In this document: piece by piece, positions 13,172-25,400 of the stretch
Layout of the letters: the number at the start of each line of letters is the position of its first letter
Position numbering within the stretch: the stretch's first letter is position 1
Assembly (NCBI GenBank): GCA_002221725.1
Contig: NJFT01000030.1
Span: 124,001-188,000, forward strand
DNA length: 64,000 nucleotides
Direction: 5' to 3'
Source of the DNA: Scedosporium boydii
Lineage: Eukaryota; Ascomycota; Sordariomycetes; Microascales; Microascaceae
Translations under genes and position numbers: made by a program
Notes under the pieces: model-generated
Told to the model about the DNA's origin: nothing
The model's input: the letters and a program-made list of their open reading frames with translations, nothing else
Databases searched by the model: none

Positions 13172-13870
13172 ATGTCTTCCCTTCCCCAATACAAGGCCGA
13201 CTTCCTCAAGGCCGCCATCGACGGAGGCGTCCTCAAGTTCGGCTCCTTCGAGCTCAAGTCCAAGCGCATCTCCCCCTACTTCTTCAACGCCGGCTCTTTC
13301 TTCCGCTCCGACCTCCTCCAAGCCATCGCGCTCGCCTACGCCAAGACCATCATCGAGGCCGTCGAGACAACCGGCCTCGAGTTCGACATCGTCTTCGGAC
13401 CCGCGTACAAGGGAATTCCCCTCGCCACCCTGACGACCTACTGCCTCGGCGTCCTCGACCCCAAGTTCGCTTCCAAGTGCTACTCTTTCGATCGCAAGGA
13501 GGCCAAGGACCACGGCGAGGGAGGAAACATTGTCGGCGCGCCGCTCGCGGGCAAGAAGGTGCTCATTGTCGATGACGTAGTCACGGCTGGTACGGCTAAG
13601 AGGGAGGCCATTGATAAGATTCGCAAGGAGGGTGGTATCGTTGTTGGTATTGTCGTTGCTTTGGACCGCATGGAGAAGCTTCCTTCGCCCGATGGCGATG
13701 ACAGCAAGCCCATGCCCAGCGCCATTGGAGAGTTGAGGAAGGAGTACAACCTTCCCATCTTCTCTATTCTCACCTTGAACGACATCATTGACGGCATGAA
13801 GGGCTTCGCCTCGGGGGATGACATTAGGCGGACGGAGGAGTACAGGGCCAAGTACAAGGCGAGCGACTAA
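13172..13870 (+). CDS. URA5: Orotate phosphoribosyltransferase
   Basis: A single exon of 232 residues. The enzyme joins orotate and phosphoribosyl pyrophosphate to make orotidine 5'-phosphate, the fifth step of UMP synthesis, in the cytosol. The family start [16 protein letters not shown] is present; an in-frame ATG 51 bases upstream would add a non-conserved leader and is rejected. Visible motifs are [21 protein letters not shown] (about 20-40), the [10 protein letters not shown] loop (about 76-85) and the PRPP-binding signature [13 protein letters not shown] at 130-142. The C-terminus [13 protein letters not shown] is typical. Length is normal. Codon use is strongly C-ending in the first half. 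A run of about 20 A begins right at the stop codon. URA5 orthologues are well known as 5-fluoroorotate targets. Confidence 0.97.
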   Translation: MSSLPQYKADFLKAAIDGGVLKFGSFELKSKRISPYFFNAGSFFRSDLLQAIALAYAKTIIEAVETTGLEFDIVFGPAYKGIPLATLTTYCLGVLDPKFASKCYSFDRKEAKDHGEGGNIVGAPLAGKKVLIVDDVVTAGTAKREAIDKIRKEGGIVVGIVVALDRMEKLPSPDGDDSKPMPSAIGELRKEYNLPIFSILTLNDIIDGMKGFASGDDIRRTEEYRAKYKASD

Positions 13871-13888
13871 AAAAAAAAAAAAAAAAAA
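13869..13888 (+). repeat. Poly-A tract directly after the URA5 stop codon
   Basis: About 20 consecutive A follow the TAA codon without a gap. It is genomic, not a cDNA tail, because normal intergenic sequence continues after it. It may act in 3'-end formation or simply be a slippage-prone homopolymer. Confidence 0.8.
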
Positions 13889-14178
13889 TTATAGGCGACA
13901 CGACCAATTGGCAAAATAAAAGAAACAAAAATCTATGAATACGAAATGATGAACCCGGGTGTCTAGAGCACGCGTCAATCTCAAAAATACGGAGAGTTTT
14001 TCTTCGGAGAGAGGATGTCGCCGTCACTATGGTCTGATTCATATATTGAGATCTACCCAGTATCCTGTTCTGTTTCCAAAAAGCACGATTCATGACTTGG
14101 GCGCTCATGCCCCTATCGCAGGGGGTCACAATCGACAGTATTCCAATGCAAATCCAAATATCATGCCACAGGAGGAAG
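13889..14178. other. Short intergenic region between URA5 and the GNAT gene
   Basis: The two genes converge here. Nothing but short unsupported frames is seen. The region should hold both 3' UTRs. Confidence 0.6.
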
Positions 14179-15152
14179 TTAAGCGGTTACTTTCTCTTTG
14201 TTGTACTCAAGGACCTGCATATCTCATGTGAGTTGGGGTGAGGTTTCCGTGCATGCGATGACACGCACGTATGATATTTGTTGCAACCTTACCATGTCGT
14301 ACCAACCTCCACCACCAAACTGAGCGGCACTTGGGCCTAGGAGTTTGAATCCCAGCTTTTGGTAAAAGGGTATAAGTCGCTATCGGCATGGTCAGCGTCA
14401 ACATCGTCTAGCATGAGTTGGCGATACAGGAGATCTAGTAATTAGCATAACTTACGCCTTCACAGAGCAACGCCACACGATCAGCCAACTTGGATTCCTC
14501 TATGTATCTAACATACGTCTTCATCAAGAGGGGCCCTAGCCCAAACCCTTGGAATTGAGGAAGAATAGCGAGCGAATGGACGCAGATCGTCCTGGTCCCG
14601 CCATGCTCAGTGTGGCCTGTGCTGTTGGTTTTAGCATTACGCCAATCTTTGGGATACGCCATGTCGGCATCCGTCACGACCGGAGAGTTCCCTATTGTAG
14701 AAACGGCATGGGCAACCAGAGCTAGCTTCTTCGAATCCGTATCGTCGTTGCATGTCAACTTGGCTAGAGTGGGCTGGTCTATATCCGACAAGGGACCCGA
14801 GTGATGGGGGTCAATAACGGCGAAGAGACCGCATGAGACTTTCGAGTACTTGGTTAAGCGGTACGTGAACTAGGTAGTGTAGATATTAGTCCCGTTAGTC
14901 CGAAGGGGTCTACTTCGTATATATATGAGAATAAGACATGAAAACAGTGTCGGATATCGGGACCATATCCATACAGCTGATGGCACCCACCTTTTCCGGT
15001 GTGCATCTATGGTCTGGATTCTCAAATGCTGTTTCCACCACGCTGCAAGCGGGTTCGTCAGAGACGACCAGTGGCCTGAACCTGAGTTCTAGGCCCTTGA
15101 CCTTTGACTCAGGCAGGCTCTTCAAGATTTCTTCGAAACATTGTTGCGCCAT
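14179..15152 (-). CDS. GNAT-family N-acetyltransferase, polyamine/arylalkylamine acetyltransferase-like
   Basis: Four exons (15152-14991, 14869-14456, 14379-14293, 14214-14179) give 232 residues with phase 0 at all three introns. The donors are GTGGGT, GTAAGT and GTAAGG. The fold is a GCN5-related acetyltransferase that moves acetyl from acetyl-CoA to an amine. The order of blocks matches fungal PAA1/AANAT-type proteins: [13 protein letters not shown] near the N-terminus, [20 protein letters not shown] (53-72) across junction 1, [12 protein letters not shown], the acetyl-CoA loop Q-x-x-G-x-G (QFQGFG, 159-164), then [17 protein letters not shown] and [10 protein letters not shown] across junctions 2 and 3. 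The substrate is not determined by sequence. Intron 1 carries both TACTTCGTA (14911) and GTAGTGTA (14874), motifs otherwise found between genes. Confidence 0.88.
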
Positions 15153-18100
15153 TGTTTTTCAGGGGGGAGGGAGCTAAAGTTATTGTCGAGGAAGTTACTC
15201 TTGGCGAGAGTTTCTGCGTTTCTGCAGAAGAGGAGGAATCCCTGCAACGAGACCACTGATTTCCCCAGCTGGCTTTAATACGCTGTGTAAAGAGTAGCAT
15301 TCGACCAAAGTTATGGAGAAGTCTCCCCGCTTGGCATTTTTAGCGTCACACTGTTGAGCCTTTAGGTGGGACGTCCCCCCTGGGCCGGCGGTAGTCTAGA
15401 TCTAAAGCCGAATTGCCCTTGTAGCAACTCGGACGTCATCGTGTATGAATCACAGTCGACGCGATCTGAGATCCGATCTATCGGGAACGTGAAGTTCTGA
15501 TCCGCAACACGGAGCCGGACGCTGAGAGGATGATGCGAGGCAGGGATGGGTTCGGCCATTCTCTCTTCCCCTGGCACTTTGGCCATGTCGCTTACAATCT
15601 GTCCCATAACTATAGACTTAGGTGTTTCCATCCGAAAAAAAGGATCCCATGGTTTCATATACAAGTGAAACCAGGTTCTACCACAGTCGTGACTCAGTGA
15701 TTTGAATTGGTGGCGTGAGGTCAATCAATGCTCCGCTCCTTTGAGATATTGTCGAAGCTCCTTGGAGATGTTGGATCCCGAAACCATCGTTATTGGCTCG
15801 GGCTTAATAGCGATGTGCAGCGCACGTGAAGAGGGGCTCACTCGGGTGGACTTAGACGAGGCACACAGACACAACCACCACACAGACACATATGCACGTC
15901 CATTCATCTTACTTCATACGAAGGACACCTGCTTGGCCCACCCCTCTAAAGGCCAAGACTCCGTTGAGGCTTCTCTACTCGATCTGTACAGAAAGAGTGG
16001 TTCTACATGGGTGTGGATGTGAGAGCTTGACGAGTGTGTCAGAGCTGGCGTAACGGTGGGACGATCGTCCGTCCCAAGTTTTTTCTCACTAGAGCCGATA
16101 ACCGATATGCGAAAGAATTGAGCGCAAAGACATGCAGCCGGAAGCAGATACGTGGGGGCCGCATCTCGAATGTGTGGAAGCATCATTGATGGGTGTCCTA
16201 CCTCGGCAGGGAAGAGCACAACAGGCGGGTTGATGATTGGCATCGTGAGCCGGCGGACCAAGGCGCATGCATGAGAAGATTCGAAAATCGACGCTATATG
16301 AGAGCCCGATATAGCAGTTGCGTATGCACCTGGTTGGATTTGGATAGCTATAGCTTCCCAAAGCGACACACAGGACTGAAAAATCCGGTAGGGAGGAGCT
16401 GTCGCTTGAAACATTTGGGGGATCATGCCGCCACCGAATGAAAACATCCTGAAAACGCCATTCCAAGTCGTGGTGGATGGTGCGGAACTGGGCAGCGGGG
16501 GCCAAAAGCATTACTGTTCACTTCGTACTTGTCTGTGTCTTCCCGGAGCTTAGAGCTTGACATCAATGTATTCGGTAAGCTCAAGACAATAGTAGTGGGC
16601 CAAACGGGCTTACGGAGTACGTGTGGCTTCTTTCTTTTTTTCGCTTTACAGCAAGAAAGATATTGATGGAATTGATTAAAAAGTTGCTTCACCTCCAACC
16701 AACGCAAGCGGTCGTCTCGTTCGGTCTGGTCAACGCATCAATGATGTCTATTATTGGATGCCCTGCATCCCAGTCATCCTCCACGCAAGCCAACAGGGCT
16801 GAAGTTGAAGTGATGCATCAGATTCTGGAATGTAGGATTGTTTGCCCCCCTGTCCTGGATCCAGGGGACATTGATTCCTCCAGGATAGCCCGGCCGGGGC
16901 CGGCAAGATGATTGATCCTTTGCCCGTGAGAAAGGAGGCTGAAGGAAAATTATGACTCTAAAAGAGGCAACTCAGGATTTCTAAAATACATCTGGAAGCT
17001 TCTAAATCAGAGAAGTCCGCGTCCGACCTTTCCGCGTCGACGAAAATTTAACCAGGCAGCCTCTGGGCCACGGAGATAAGCTGCTTTTTGCCTGCCCTGG
17101 CTTTAAATATGTGGTCCTGTGGCCCCTCTAGGCAGACGTCATCTCTGTGAGCCTAGCTCGGTCACTTCGCCGATGTTGGAGTTGTGTTACATTGGACTGT
17201 TACCGGTCTACTTGTACTCCGTAGTGTACTGAACTATAAACTGGGGGAGCGGGGAGCGTGCTGTCACTGGCCTGCTGGACAGACCGGCCGTGCGATGCAG
17301 CGAGAGGAAACCGGCGGAGGCATCAATTGATCAAGCCACGGTCTTGAGTCTCGTTACACGGGAGATTTGAAGATAATAAACTTTAATGACATGAAAGTAT
17401 CGGACACACCTCCTCACCGCAATGCCATTTCGTCATATCCGCGTAGCTGTCCTTCATTCTCAATCTCAAAACCATCACCAACTTGCCTTCTCGCGGCATC
17501 TGGCCAAGGTCCAAGCTCCGAGCTGTAAACGCTGAGCTTGAAGTGAGGTCGTGCCCCATGGCTACCCTTGGTAGCAAACAGGGAAAAGATATTGGCGAGT
17601 AAATTCCAGCAAGAATCTGCCGACAAACCAGAGACTATTATCGTACGGTACGGGAGAGGAAAATGAAATATTCTCCCTCCGTGGACCCGCAAACAGCACA
17701 TGGGCCATCATCATGGAGCTTAGCGAACAAGATGTGTATTGAGACCGCGTAACGTCGTTGCCGTTCTGGGGTGGAAGCTTTGAACTTTGCCTTCTAAATT
17801 CGAGTTTGCGCTAAATGTACCCCTCCTCCTCCCTTCCTTCCTCCTCTCTCGCCCCCTTGGACCTTCTCCCTTGGAGCGACAGGCCACAGCAGCTGGCCTA
17901 GTTGGGCAAGGGCCCCCCAAATCCACCCAATCCAGCCAAATCCAGCATCGAGCTTGGGCCAGGGCAAACACGACGACTGGGCTTGCCACCTCCCGCAAAA
18001 GCCCAGCACAAGTTGGCTGGACCTTTCCGAGCAATCGGATTACCCCGCCACCACTACCGGCTCACTACCACTACCACCACCACTATTTGTACCTCGTTCG

Positions 18101-18760
18101 TCCTCCAGTCAGCTCAACTCCTGCTGTCATTGCCACAAGAAGACTGTCCTGCACCTGCACCTAGTCTTTGCACCTGCTTCTGCCTGCTCATTCTGCTGCT
18201 TCCCACTGCCTTCTATGCAATTCTAATTCCAACTCGGTGTCCTCCTGCTTACACACTTTTGATTGCATCGTCCATTACAATTCACAATTCAAATTGTACC
18301 GCCGACCGCCGACCACCGACCACCGAACCGACCACCCCATCTCGCTCCCTGCGGGCTTCTCAACTTCCCCATCCACACGGCTGCTTCTCCCTCATTCTTC
18401 CCTACCCACTTCTCTCCTGCACCTCTCTTACTTGGGTAAACACGTCCCTGGACCGCATCTCGACCATTGGCACGCGGAAACACCATATCCACCATCCCCC
18501 ATCGCGCTAGTTCCCGTCGCCGGCATCAGACTACCTTTATCTGACCCGTGCAGCCAGCCACTCCTCAGGCTAATTTTTTTGAGACCACCTTCATCTTTCC
18601 CTCACCATCACCTACCTCACGCACGTCGAAGCTACTCTCTCCGTGCAAACGAACCCTGCAATCACGGTCGATTCGCGCCCTCCGCAAGACAACTAACTTT
18701 CTGGTCTGATATAATATATCCCACCATCCTGCCGACCCAAGGCGGCCAGAACAAGAGAAA
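15153..18760. other. Long intergenic region before DDI1
   Basis: About 3.6 kb without a gene I can defend. One minus-strand frame of 177 codons (15914-16447) has acceptable composition but no recognisable motif. About 17.8-18.76 kb is pyrimidine-rich, with many CCACCA, CTCC and TTCC stretches and overlapping frames; it is best read as promoter and a long leader of DDI1. TACGGAGTA occurs at 16611 and its reverse complement at 17215, and GTAGTGTA at 17221. Confidence 0.55.
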
Positions 18761-20241
18761 ATGTGCGCTTCCTTTGCGTTGCTGGTATTAATGTTATTCA
18801 GATAGCGTGTGCTGACCAACTCCCATGCTGCAGGCGTATCACGCTCAACATCACGAACCCCGAGGTCGACGAACAAGACCAGCTTCTCACACTCGATGTC
18901 TTCCCTGATATGACGGTAGCTACCTTGCGTGACTCCATACACCGGGAAACTCACATCGACCCCGCCTCTCAACACCTCTACCATAATGGCAACCTCATCG
19001 GTGATCCCTCCCGAACCTTGGAACAGCTCCAGATCAGAGATAACGACATGCTAGCCCTCCACGTACGAGACATGCGAGGAACCACAGGTCTTCCCGAGAC
19101 TAGGCGCCCTGCTAGGCGGAGGGCTGGCCAGCCTGATCCCGAGGTTGTGCGGCTGCGGATCCTAGGGTCCCCGACAGCTCGTCAGGAGCTCCAGCGCCAG
19201 AACCCAGAGCTTGCCGCCGCCTTAGAAGACCCCCAGCGTTTTGCCCAGATCATAAACGATCACCATGCCCGAGAAGAGCGAGAGAGGTTCGAGCGGCAAC
19301 AGCTCATCCAGGGTCTCAACGACGACCCGTTCGATATTGAAAAGCAGAGGCGGATTGAGGAGATGATTCGTCAAGAGCGAGTCATGGAAAATCTTCAAAA
19401 CGCCATGGAATACAACCCAGAAGGTAGGAATATTGTCTTCTGCTTCTTCGAAAAGCTCTCCTAGCTTGCGGCGCCCATCAGAATATTAGCGGAGCTAACG
19501 TGGTGTCTTTCATTGTTTCTAGTCTTCGGTACCGTGCACATGCTCTACGTCAACGTTGAGATTAATGGCCACACGGTCAAGGCTCTGGTGGACTCGGGAG
19601 CTCAAGCAACGGTCATGTCTCCATCCTGTGCCGAGGCCTGCGGCATCATGCGCCTGGTTGACAGACGGTTCTCTGGTATTGCCCGTGGTGTAGGCACAGC
19701 AAACATCATTGGCCGCGTCCACCTGTTCCAGATCAAGATTGGCAGTCTCTTCCTTCCCTGTAGCTTTACCGTTATGGAGGGTAAGGCTGTCGATCTTCTC
19801 CTTGGTCTCGACATGCTCAAGAGGCACCAGGCTGTTTTGGACCTCGCGAAGGATAAGCTCATTATACAGGGACACGAGGTTCCTTTCTTGGGGCCTGCTG
19901 ACATTCCCAAGGACCAAGAAGAGGCGTTTGTGCAGGAACCCACGATCCCTGGCCCCGCGGGCACTAGGATTGGTCAAAAATCCGGTGCTGTAAAAGGTCC
20001 CGATGGCCAAGAGGATGTTGCACAGGGTACGGCTGGACCGGCGACCAGCGCTGGGCCCTCCCAGCCAGCACCCCAGCCAGCGCCCCAGGCGCCACCGGCC
20101 GGTCCCGCGCAAGCCAAGTTCTCTGAGGACGATGTTAATCAGTTGGTGATGTTGGGCTTCTCAAGAGAGGCGGCCGTCAACGCTTTGCATGCTACGGATG
20201 GCAATGTCGAGGTAGCTGCAGGTCTCCTCTTTGGTGCCTGA
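18761..20241 (+). CDS. DDI1: DNA-damage-inducible protein 1, ubiquitin-receptor aspartyl protease
   Basis: Three coding exons (18761-18762, 18834-19423, 19523-20241) give 436 residues. Ddi1 shuttles ubiquitinated proteins to the proteasome and is itself a retroviral-type aspartyl protease acting on ubiquitinated substrates. The order is a ubiquitin-like domain at 1-75 (MRITLNITNP..., LDVFPDMTVATLRDSI), a charged helical linker, the protease domain from about 198 with active-site DSGA at 221-224 and the GLDML flap-side block, a proline/alanine-rich linker and a C-terminal UBA domain at about 397-436 (LVMLGFSREAAVNALHATDG). The start is odd: the only ATG that gives the family N-terminus is made by splicing AT|gtgcgc...ctgcag|G, so the intron of 71 nt sits inside the start codon. 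A GCTGAC branch site precedes the acceptor. The gene converges on RRP8. Confidence 0.94.
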
Positions 20242-20892
20242 GCACCCAACTTCTTCTCGTCCCCCCCGCCCCTAGAGGACCTCCTTCGAATTCAACATCT
20301 AGAAACCAATTTCTGATTTCATTTCAATGCTCTATAACAGAGTCTAAAAAACAAAAAAGCATTTGGGAAAGCATGCATGGCGTGGAAAGGGTCTCATGTG
20401 TGTTGGTGTGCGTGTTTGTGGAGGAAAACGATACATCCAATTTCTCTCTTGATTTGGGATCCAAACCAAGACGAATGGACACAACTTTGCGTTCGGACAT
20501 TCTCGTTTTCATTTCACATCTCGGTCATTCTGTGAGCAGGATTTTTACGGTTATTTGGCCTTAGATTCGGGATACATTAGTGTCTAGATCAAGAATCGAC
20601 TGGCCCTCGCTTGTGGGTCTTCATGGTTGTGTTTTACACATCTTATCTATCTGTAAGTGAGGTCAAGGAGGTAGTGTTCCAGATTTTTGTGGAGACTAGG
20701 TGAGTGGATGTATGGATGTATGATGCCACAATGAAACTGCCCTTTTCCCTGTCCTCGGACCGGAGGTAGGAGATCCTATTCACACATTGCTAAGCCCATG
20801 TTCTTTTAAACGCTCTTTTTAACCACGAAGTGGCCTGTATCGTATCGTATTGCCACTACTTTGCCTTGATCCTCACTCGAAACTCTCCTCGT
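20242..20892. other. Convergent intergenic region between DDI1 and RRP8
   Basis: The 650 bases between two stop codons hold no supported gene. They should contain both 3' UTRs. Confidence 0.65.
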
Positions 20893-22449
20893 TCACCTTA
20901 GTTTATAAACACACGGCTTCAGAATCTTGGTCTCATCCACCTTCTCAACAACCGGCGGCCATTCTCCCTTCTTCCCCCTGCGCATAGCACCACTGGCGCC
21001 ACCACTCTCCTTCTTCTCCTCATCGCCCGTCGAAGGCGAGGCCGCCTTAATAAAATTCATCCTCACAAACATCTTATTCGACATATCAACAGCCTCGAAC
21101 CTCTCCCCCTTGAGCAAAAACCCGCGCTTCCTCAACGCCTCAACAAACGCCGAAACATCCGTCTCATTCCGCCCGTCAACCTGGCCATCGACCTCGACAG
21201 CCAAATCCTGAGAGAAGTCAGCCGCCTCGGCGGGTTTACCCTTGGCGGCGACGGCTGCCTTCTTCCTGTTGCCCACGCTATGCGCGACAGGGTTATTCCC
21301 GCCGGGTCGAGAGTTCACGCGGCCGAAGCGGGACTTAATCTCCGCGATCCAGAGCTCGCCCTTCCAGTGCAGGATGCGGTAGGCTTCGTCGATGAAGTCA
21401 AGCCAGTTGGTGCCCATGAGGGCGAGGCAGAAGATGGCCACATTGACGGAGCCGTCTTCCAGCGGGAGGTTGGCGATGTCTGCCTTCGTCACGAGGGGGC
21501 TCGGGTTCTGCAAATCGAAGCTGAGGATGTTGAGGTTCAGTTTATCCTTTTCAGGCTGGAGGACGGTCGCGAGACGGGCGTCTCCGCAGCCTAGATCGGC
21601 GATGGTGCAGAGCCCCCCCGTCCTAGGCAGAGCCTGGACACCTCCCGGCGCGGCAGCAGGGGGCGGGGCGGGCTTCCGGGAGGGAGCGCCGCGCCTCTCT
21701 CGCGGCGGTTGGGAGACGGCGGCCCGGACGCGCACGGCCTCGATGAAGCCGTCGACGGGGTTCTCGGGCCACACGTTGACCTGCTGGCGGAAGCCCGCGT
21801 GGTACTCTTCGAACATCTCGGGGGAGTCCTGGAAGAGCTTGAAGGCTTCGTCGGAGGGGCGGGTGTATAGGGTTTCGTTGAGGTGGCGGAAGCGCGCGGG
21901 GATGAGCTTGGCGCGCATGGCGGCCTGGAGGGGGGTGAGTTTGGGAGGGGCGGGGTGCGCGAGGGATGGAGGTGGCTGGGGGGGTTCTGATGTTGGGGTT
22001 GGGTTCTTGCCGGTTGGGAGGTCATCGCTTTCCTTAAGTTGGCCGTCTTTCTTGGTCTTTTTCTCCCACTTCTTATCCTTCTTATCCTGTCTGGCCTTCT
22101 TCTTCAAGTCTCTCTCATCGGCTTCCTCAGAATCGCCGACGTCGGGCTTCGCCTTCTCAGCCTTGTCACCCTTCTCGATGTCTTGCTTCTTCCTCAACTC
22201 ATCCTCTCCTCCCTTGACGCCCTTCTTCTGCCTCTTCGATCCCTTCTCACCAGCTTTCTTCCCGCCCTGGGGTTTGCCCTCGATAACCTTTTCATACATG
22301 GACGCGACGTTCTCAGTCGTCACGTCCGCGCCCGGTCGCTTTCTCTTCTTGGACCGAGACTTGGACTGCCCGCTGCCGCCTTGGCCGGATGGGAGCTGCT
22401 CGGTTTTGAGGGCGTCCGTTGGGACGGACCAGCCCTTGACTGCGAACAT
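20893..22449 (-). CDS. RRP8: Ribosomal RNA-processing protein 8 (25S rRNA adenine-N1 methyltransferase)
   Basis: A single exon of 518 residues. Rrp8 is a nucleolar SAM-dependent methyltransferase that makes m1A in helix 25.1 of 25S rRNA (yeast A645) and helps early pre-rRNA cleavage. Residues 1-145 are a lysine-rich, low-complexity nucleolar tail. The catalytic part begins near LTPLQAAMRAKLIPARFRHLNE (171-192), followed by EEYHAGFRQQVNVWPENPVD (214-233), SAM motif I IADLGCGDARLA (283-294), the acidic FDL motif at 311-313, ADIANLPLEDGSVNVAIFCL and LMGTNW (343-348), and IAEIKSRF (368-375). A proline/alanine-rich insert lies at about 245-275. Length and order fit fungal Rrp8. Long open frames on the opposite strand (up to 365 codons) are shadows of this GC-rich gene. 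Confidence 0.96.
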   Translation of the reverse strand: MFAVKGWSVPTDALKTEQLPSGQGGSGQSKSRSKKRKRPGADVTTENVASMYEKVIEGKPQGGKKAGEKGSKRQKKGVKGGEDELRKKQDIEKGDKAEKAKPDVGDSEEADERDLKKKARQDKKDKKWEKKTKKDGQLKESDDLPTGKNPTPTSEPPQPPPSLAHPAPPKLTPLQAAMRAKLIPARFRHLNETLYTRPSDEAFKLFQDSPEMFEEYHAGFRQQVNVWPENPVDGFIEAVRVRAAVSQPPRERRGAPSRKPAPPPAAAPGGVQALPRTGGLCTIADLGCGDARLATVLQPEKDKLNLNILSFDLQNPSPLVTKADIANLPLEDGSVNVAIFCLALMGTNWLDFIDEAYRILHWKGELWIAEIKSRFGRVNSRPGGNNPVAHSVGNRKKAAVAAKGKPAEAADFSQDLAVEVDGQVDGRNETDVSAFVEALRKRGFLLKGERFEAVDMSNKMFVRMNFIKAASPSTGDEEKKESGGASGAMRRGKKGEWPPVVEKVDETKILKPCVYKLR

Positions 22450-25400
22450 GGCTGAGGTTGGAGGTGAGGTTTTCTCCTCTCTTTCGTGAAGTGTGATTAT
22501 TAGGCTTCTAGAACCCTTATTCCGATTTCTTCAGGATTATGGGCTAGAGGATTTTAAACGCCGGAGATCGGGTTGGGATATGAAACTTAGTGAAGCCAAA
22601 GTTGGATCACATGCAGCCCGTATCTCACTCCAAGAAGCGGTTCACTGAAAATTTCTGCCATTGAAATTTCTCTGAAGTTGACGTGTGGTTGGAGGTGGGG
22701 GCTAAGCAGCTTCCGCGTGGTGGCGGCTGCCGGCAGCTGTTATCTAACTTGAACATGCATTCTTGAGTCTCACTCATTCAAGGAGCACAAGATCAGAGGA
22801 AGTTTGAAGCAATGACATGCAATATCGTTGCTACCTTTTACGATACGATCGATAGCTCGAGCTATCCCTCACGTCTCTTCAAAGTACGGCAACGATGCTC
22901 GCGTTTCAATCTCTGTCCAACCTTCCATCTCAGAGCCTTGATCGATGGTGCAGACGGTGGACGGAGACATACTTCGTTGAGACGACAGTGTCGGATTTAC
23001 ATCTCAAGTTAATGCCGGATCTAGACCACCTCGTCCTAGTGTACTCCTTGTTTGGGGGGTACTTCGTACGCGACAAGGGCCAAGGAACCTGAGGCTCTTC
23101 TTTTAAGTGCACCCACCAGTTTTCTCCTTCAGGCGTTTGTGGTCGGCAAATGATGTCCCTGTTCTAACTAGGGCTTCTTGTGATGGAGAACTCTTCAGTG
23201 TAATTTCTCTCGCTGATCAGATGCCCTTTGTTAGCTTCTTGGCCGTTATTTCATAGTGTTATGTGGGTGATGAGAGACGCACTACTGTACCTCGTAATTA
23301 TGATTATTCCAAAGTAGGACTAGAAGCACATCGGCATCGGCATCGTGAACTGGCAGGGCCTCCTTCATACAGCGCGATGCTACGGTGGCGGCTTGACTAG
23401 CACAGATGAGCACCTGGGGTTGAAATGTGACAAGTTCCCAGGAAGGGGGCTCAGCGTGGGTCTGGCCCTCTAAGACCGCGGAGATCAGTCACTTTGCCTC
23501 GCCTGGCCTCCTCAAGCCACGCGAGTCTTCTGAGCTTTTATTACGACACGTCAATCTGGAGAGAAGATCTCGCCCACCTGAGCGCATGAAAAGACGTGGT
23601 CAAGGCGTCCCGTCTTGTCATTCTTTTACTTCGAAAGGTGTCATTTTTCACGGTGAGCTGTTCTGTGGTGTGATGGACACTCTCTTGCATCTCACAATTT
23701 TTTTCATCCGCTCAGAAGTCCTTTTCACTGGACCCTGAAGTGGGTTTTGGTAGTTTAGGCAGGCGTGGCTGCTGAGATCGACGACGAAATCTTTGGTAGG
23801 CTGCATACGAAATAAGGTCCGCCACAACTACACTTGAATTGGCCTTGCCAAGGGTCTAATGTTGTTCCTGCCCGGGTTTGACCGGCAATCCTGTCCACCA
23901 CATTCTTCGGATGTCGATCAGTTAGCGCGAAGCCGCAAGGGCGTGGCAACCTCTTCAGAATTAATGGTAATTATTACCGTGTTGTTGTTCCGGGGCCGAG
24001 CACATCGAAATCGAGATCTACTTCTTTTCCCGGTGACTGGAGGGCCTTGGATGCATTGTTGTGTAGCTTCAGTGCAACCCTCCTCACGCTTCCTTCTGTC
24101 CTCTATTCACGGAGGTCCCGAGCCTTTACCCCCATTCCACTTCCCAGTCGATTTATAACCCTTCATCGGACTTATGACATCTAGTATAGTCAGGGTCAAC
24201 CGATTTCTGTGTAGGGCGAGGGAAATACTGATATTCTGTCCTGGAGGTAGAGTAGCATCCCCACGTCAACCGTAGGGAGAGGCGAGGTGATGATGAAGAC
24301 CCATACAACCTCCGTTGTACTTCATAGAGGGCTTATTTGCGCGTGTTCTACCGGAACTTCCAAACCGGGTGCAATCTCCATGCCTCGTCCGTACTTACTT
24401 CGCACGAACCAAGTTAATTGGTGCGCGAAGTTTTACTTGTGCAGTACTTAATAGGGGCTTTCGTTCGTTAAAGCGCGGCTACCTGAAAGGCCAAGGCAGG
24501 TGGTTCGTCGGTTCGACGGTTATTGCAGAACCGACAGGTCGGTATCACCGAGGGACGGAAGATAAAAAGTTGCTCCGTTCCGGTTATAACCCACAAGCAC
24601 CGGTACGACTGCACCGGTACGACTCTACTCACATATCCCGAGGTCCCAAAGAGAGTCTAGACTTTTGCGCAAAAGGAACGCTCCAACCTGTGGGTCCGAA
24701 GGTGATGAGCAGCACTCAGTAGAGGTGGCGAAAATTTGTGATGGAGCCGGCCGGAGGGCACGGATGATCCGGCTTCCAGATTTTCCCGATCACAGGCTTT
24801 CACATCAATGGTTCTCGGGGGGAGCAGGCACCTCATTTCCCGACATCTCCTTAGATCAGAAATGAGCGGGATCAGGAGATGCAGAGGTTGGGCAAGACGA
24901 AAGGGAAAAGAAAAACCTGCTTGCTTGCCTTGCTGCGTGACCAGACCTACTCCAGACAGACAGGTATTCATACTTTCTTTTTTTCCTTCCACCTGGTTTT
25001 CTTTTTTTCTTTCTTTTTTTCAAATATCCAACATACGTTGGGTGTGTTGACTGTCTCATAACTGTGTTGGGCACTTAGTGTAGGGCTTCAACTTGCAAAC
25101 ACTTATATACTTGCGTACTTGCTTTAGGCTGAACGGGAGGCTAAAAGATAGTCGATATTCTTATTCTCCGGCTCTCATCTCGGAACTGAGACATGCAGCA
25201 AAGTTCCTCTTACTGCCCTCCAAAGGCTTAAAGTAGAACAACTGGTTACTAGTGAAGTTCAAACTAGTGTAAATACAGGAGGCTTAGAACGTCATTGGTT
25301 TCTTGGGTCGTGGCCAACCGCGCGGCGTGGGGTTGGCCACCTCCGCGGGATCAAGCGTCTTACTGCTTGCAAGGCGAGAGCGTCATTCATAGCCCTCGTT

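Noticed and set aside
15914..16447. A 177-codon minus-strand frame beginning MFSFGGGMIPQMF
   Set aside because: The composition is acceptable, but there is no family motif, no clear intron links and an overlapping frame of similar quality. I leave it as unproven.
21392..22489. A 365-codon plus-strand frame opposite RRP8
   Set aside because: It is a mirror of a GC-rich real gene; its product is S/F/L-rich low complexity without motifs, while the opposite strand gives a full Rrp8.
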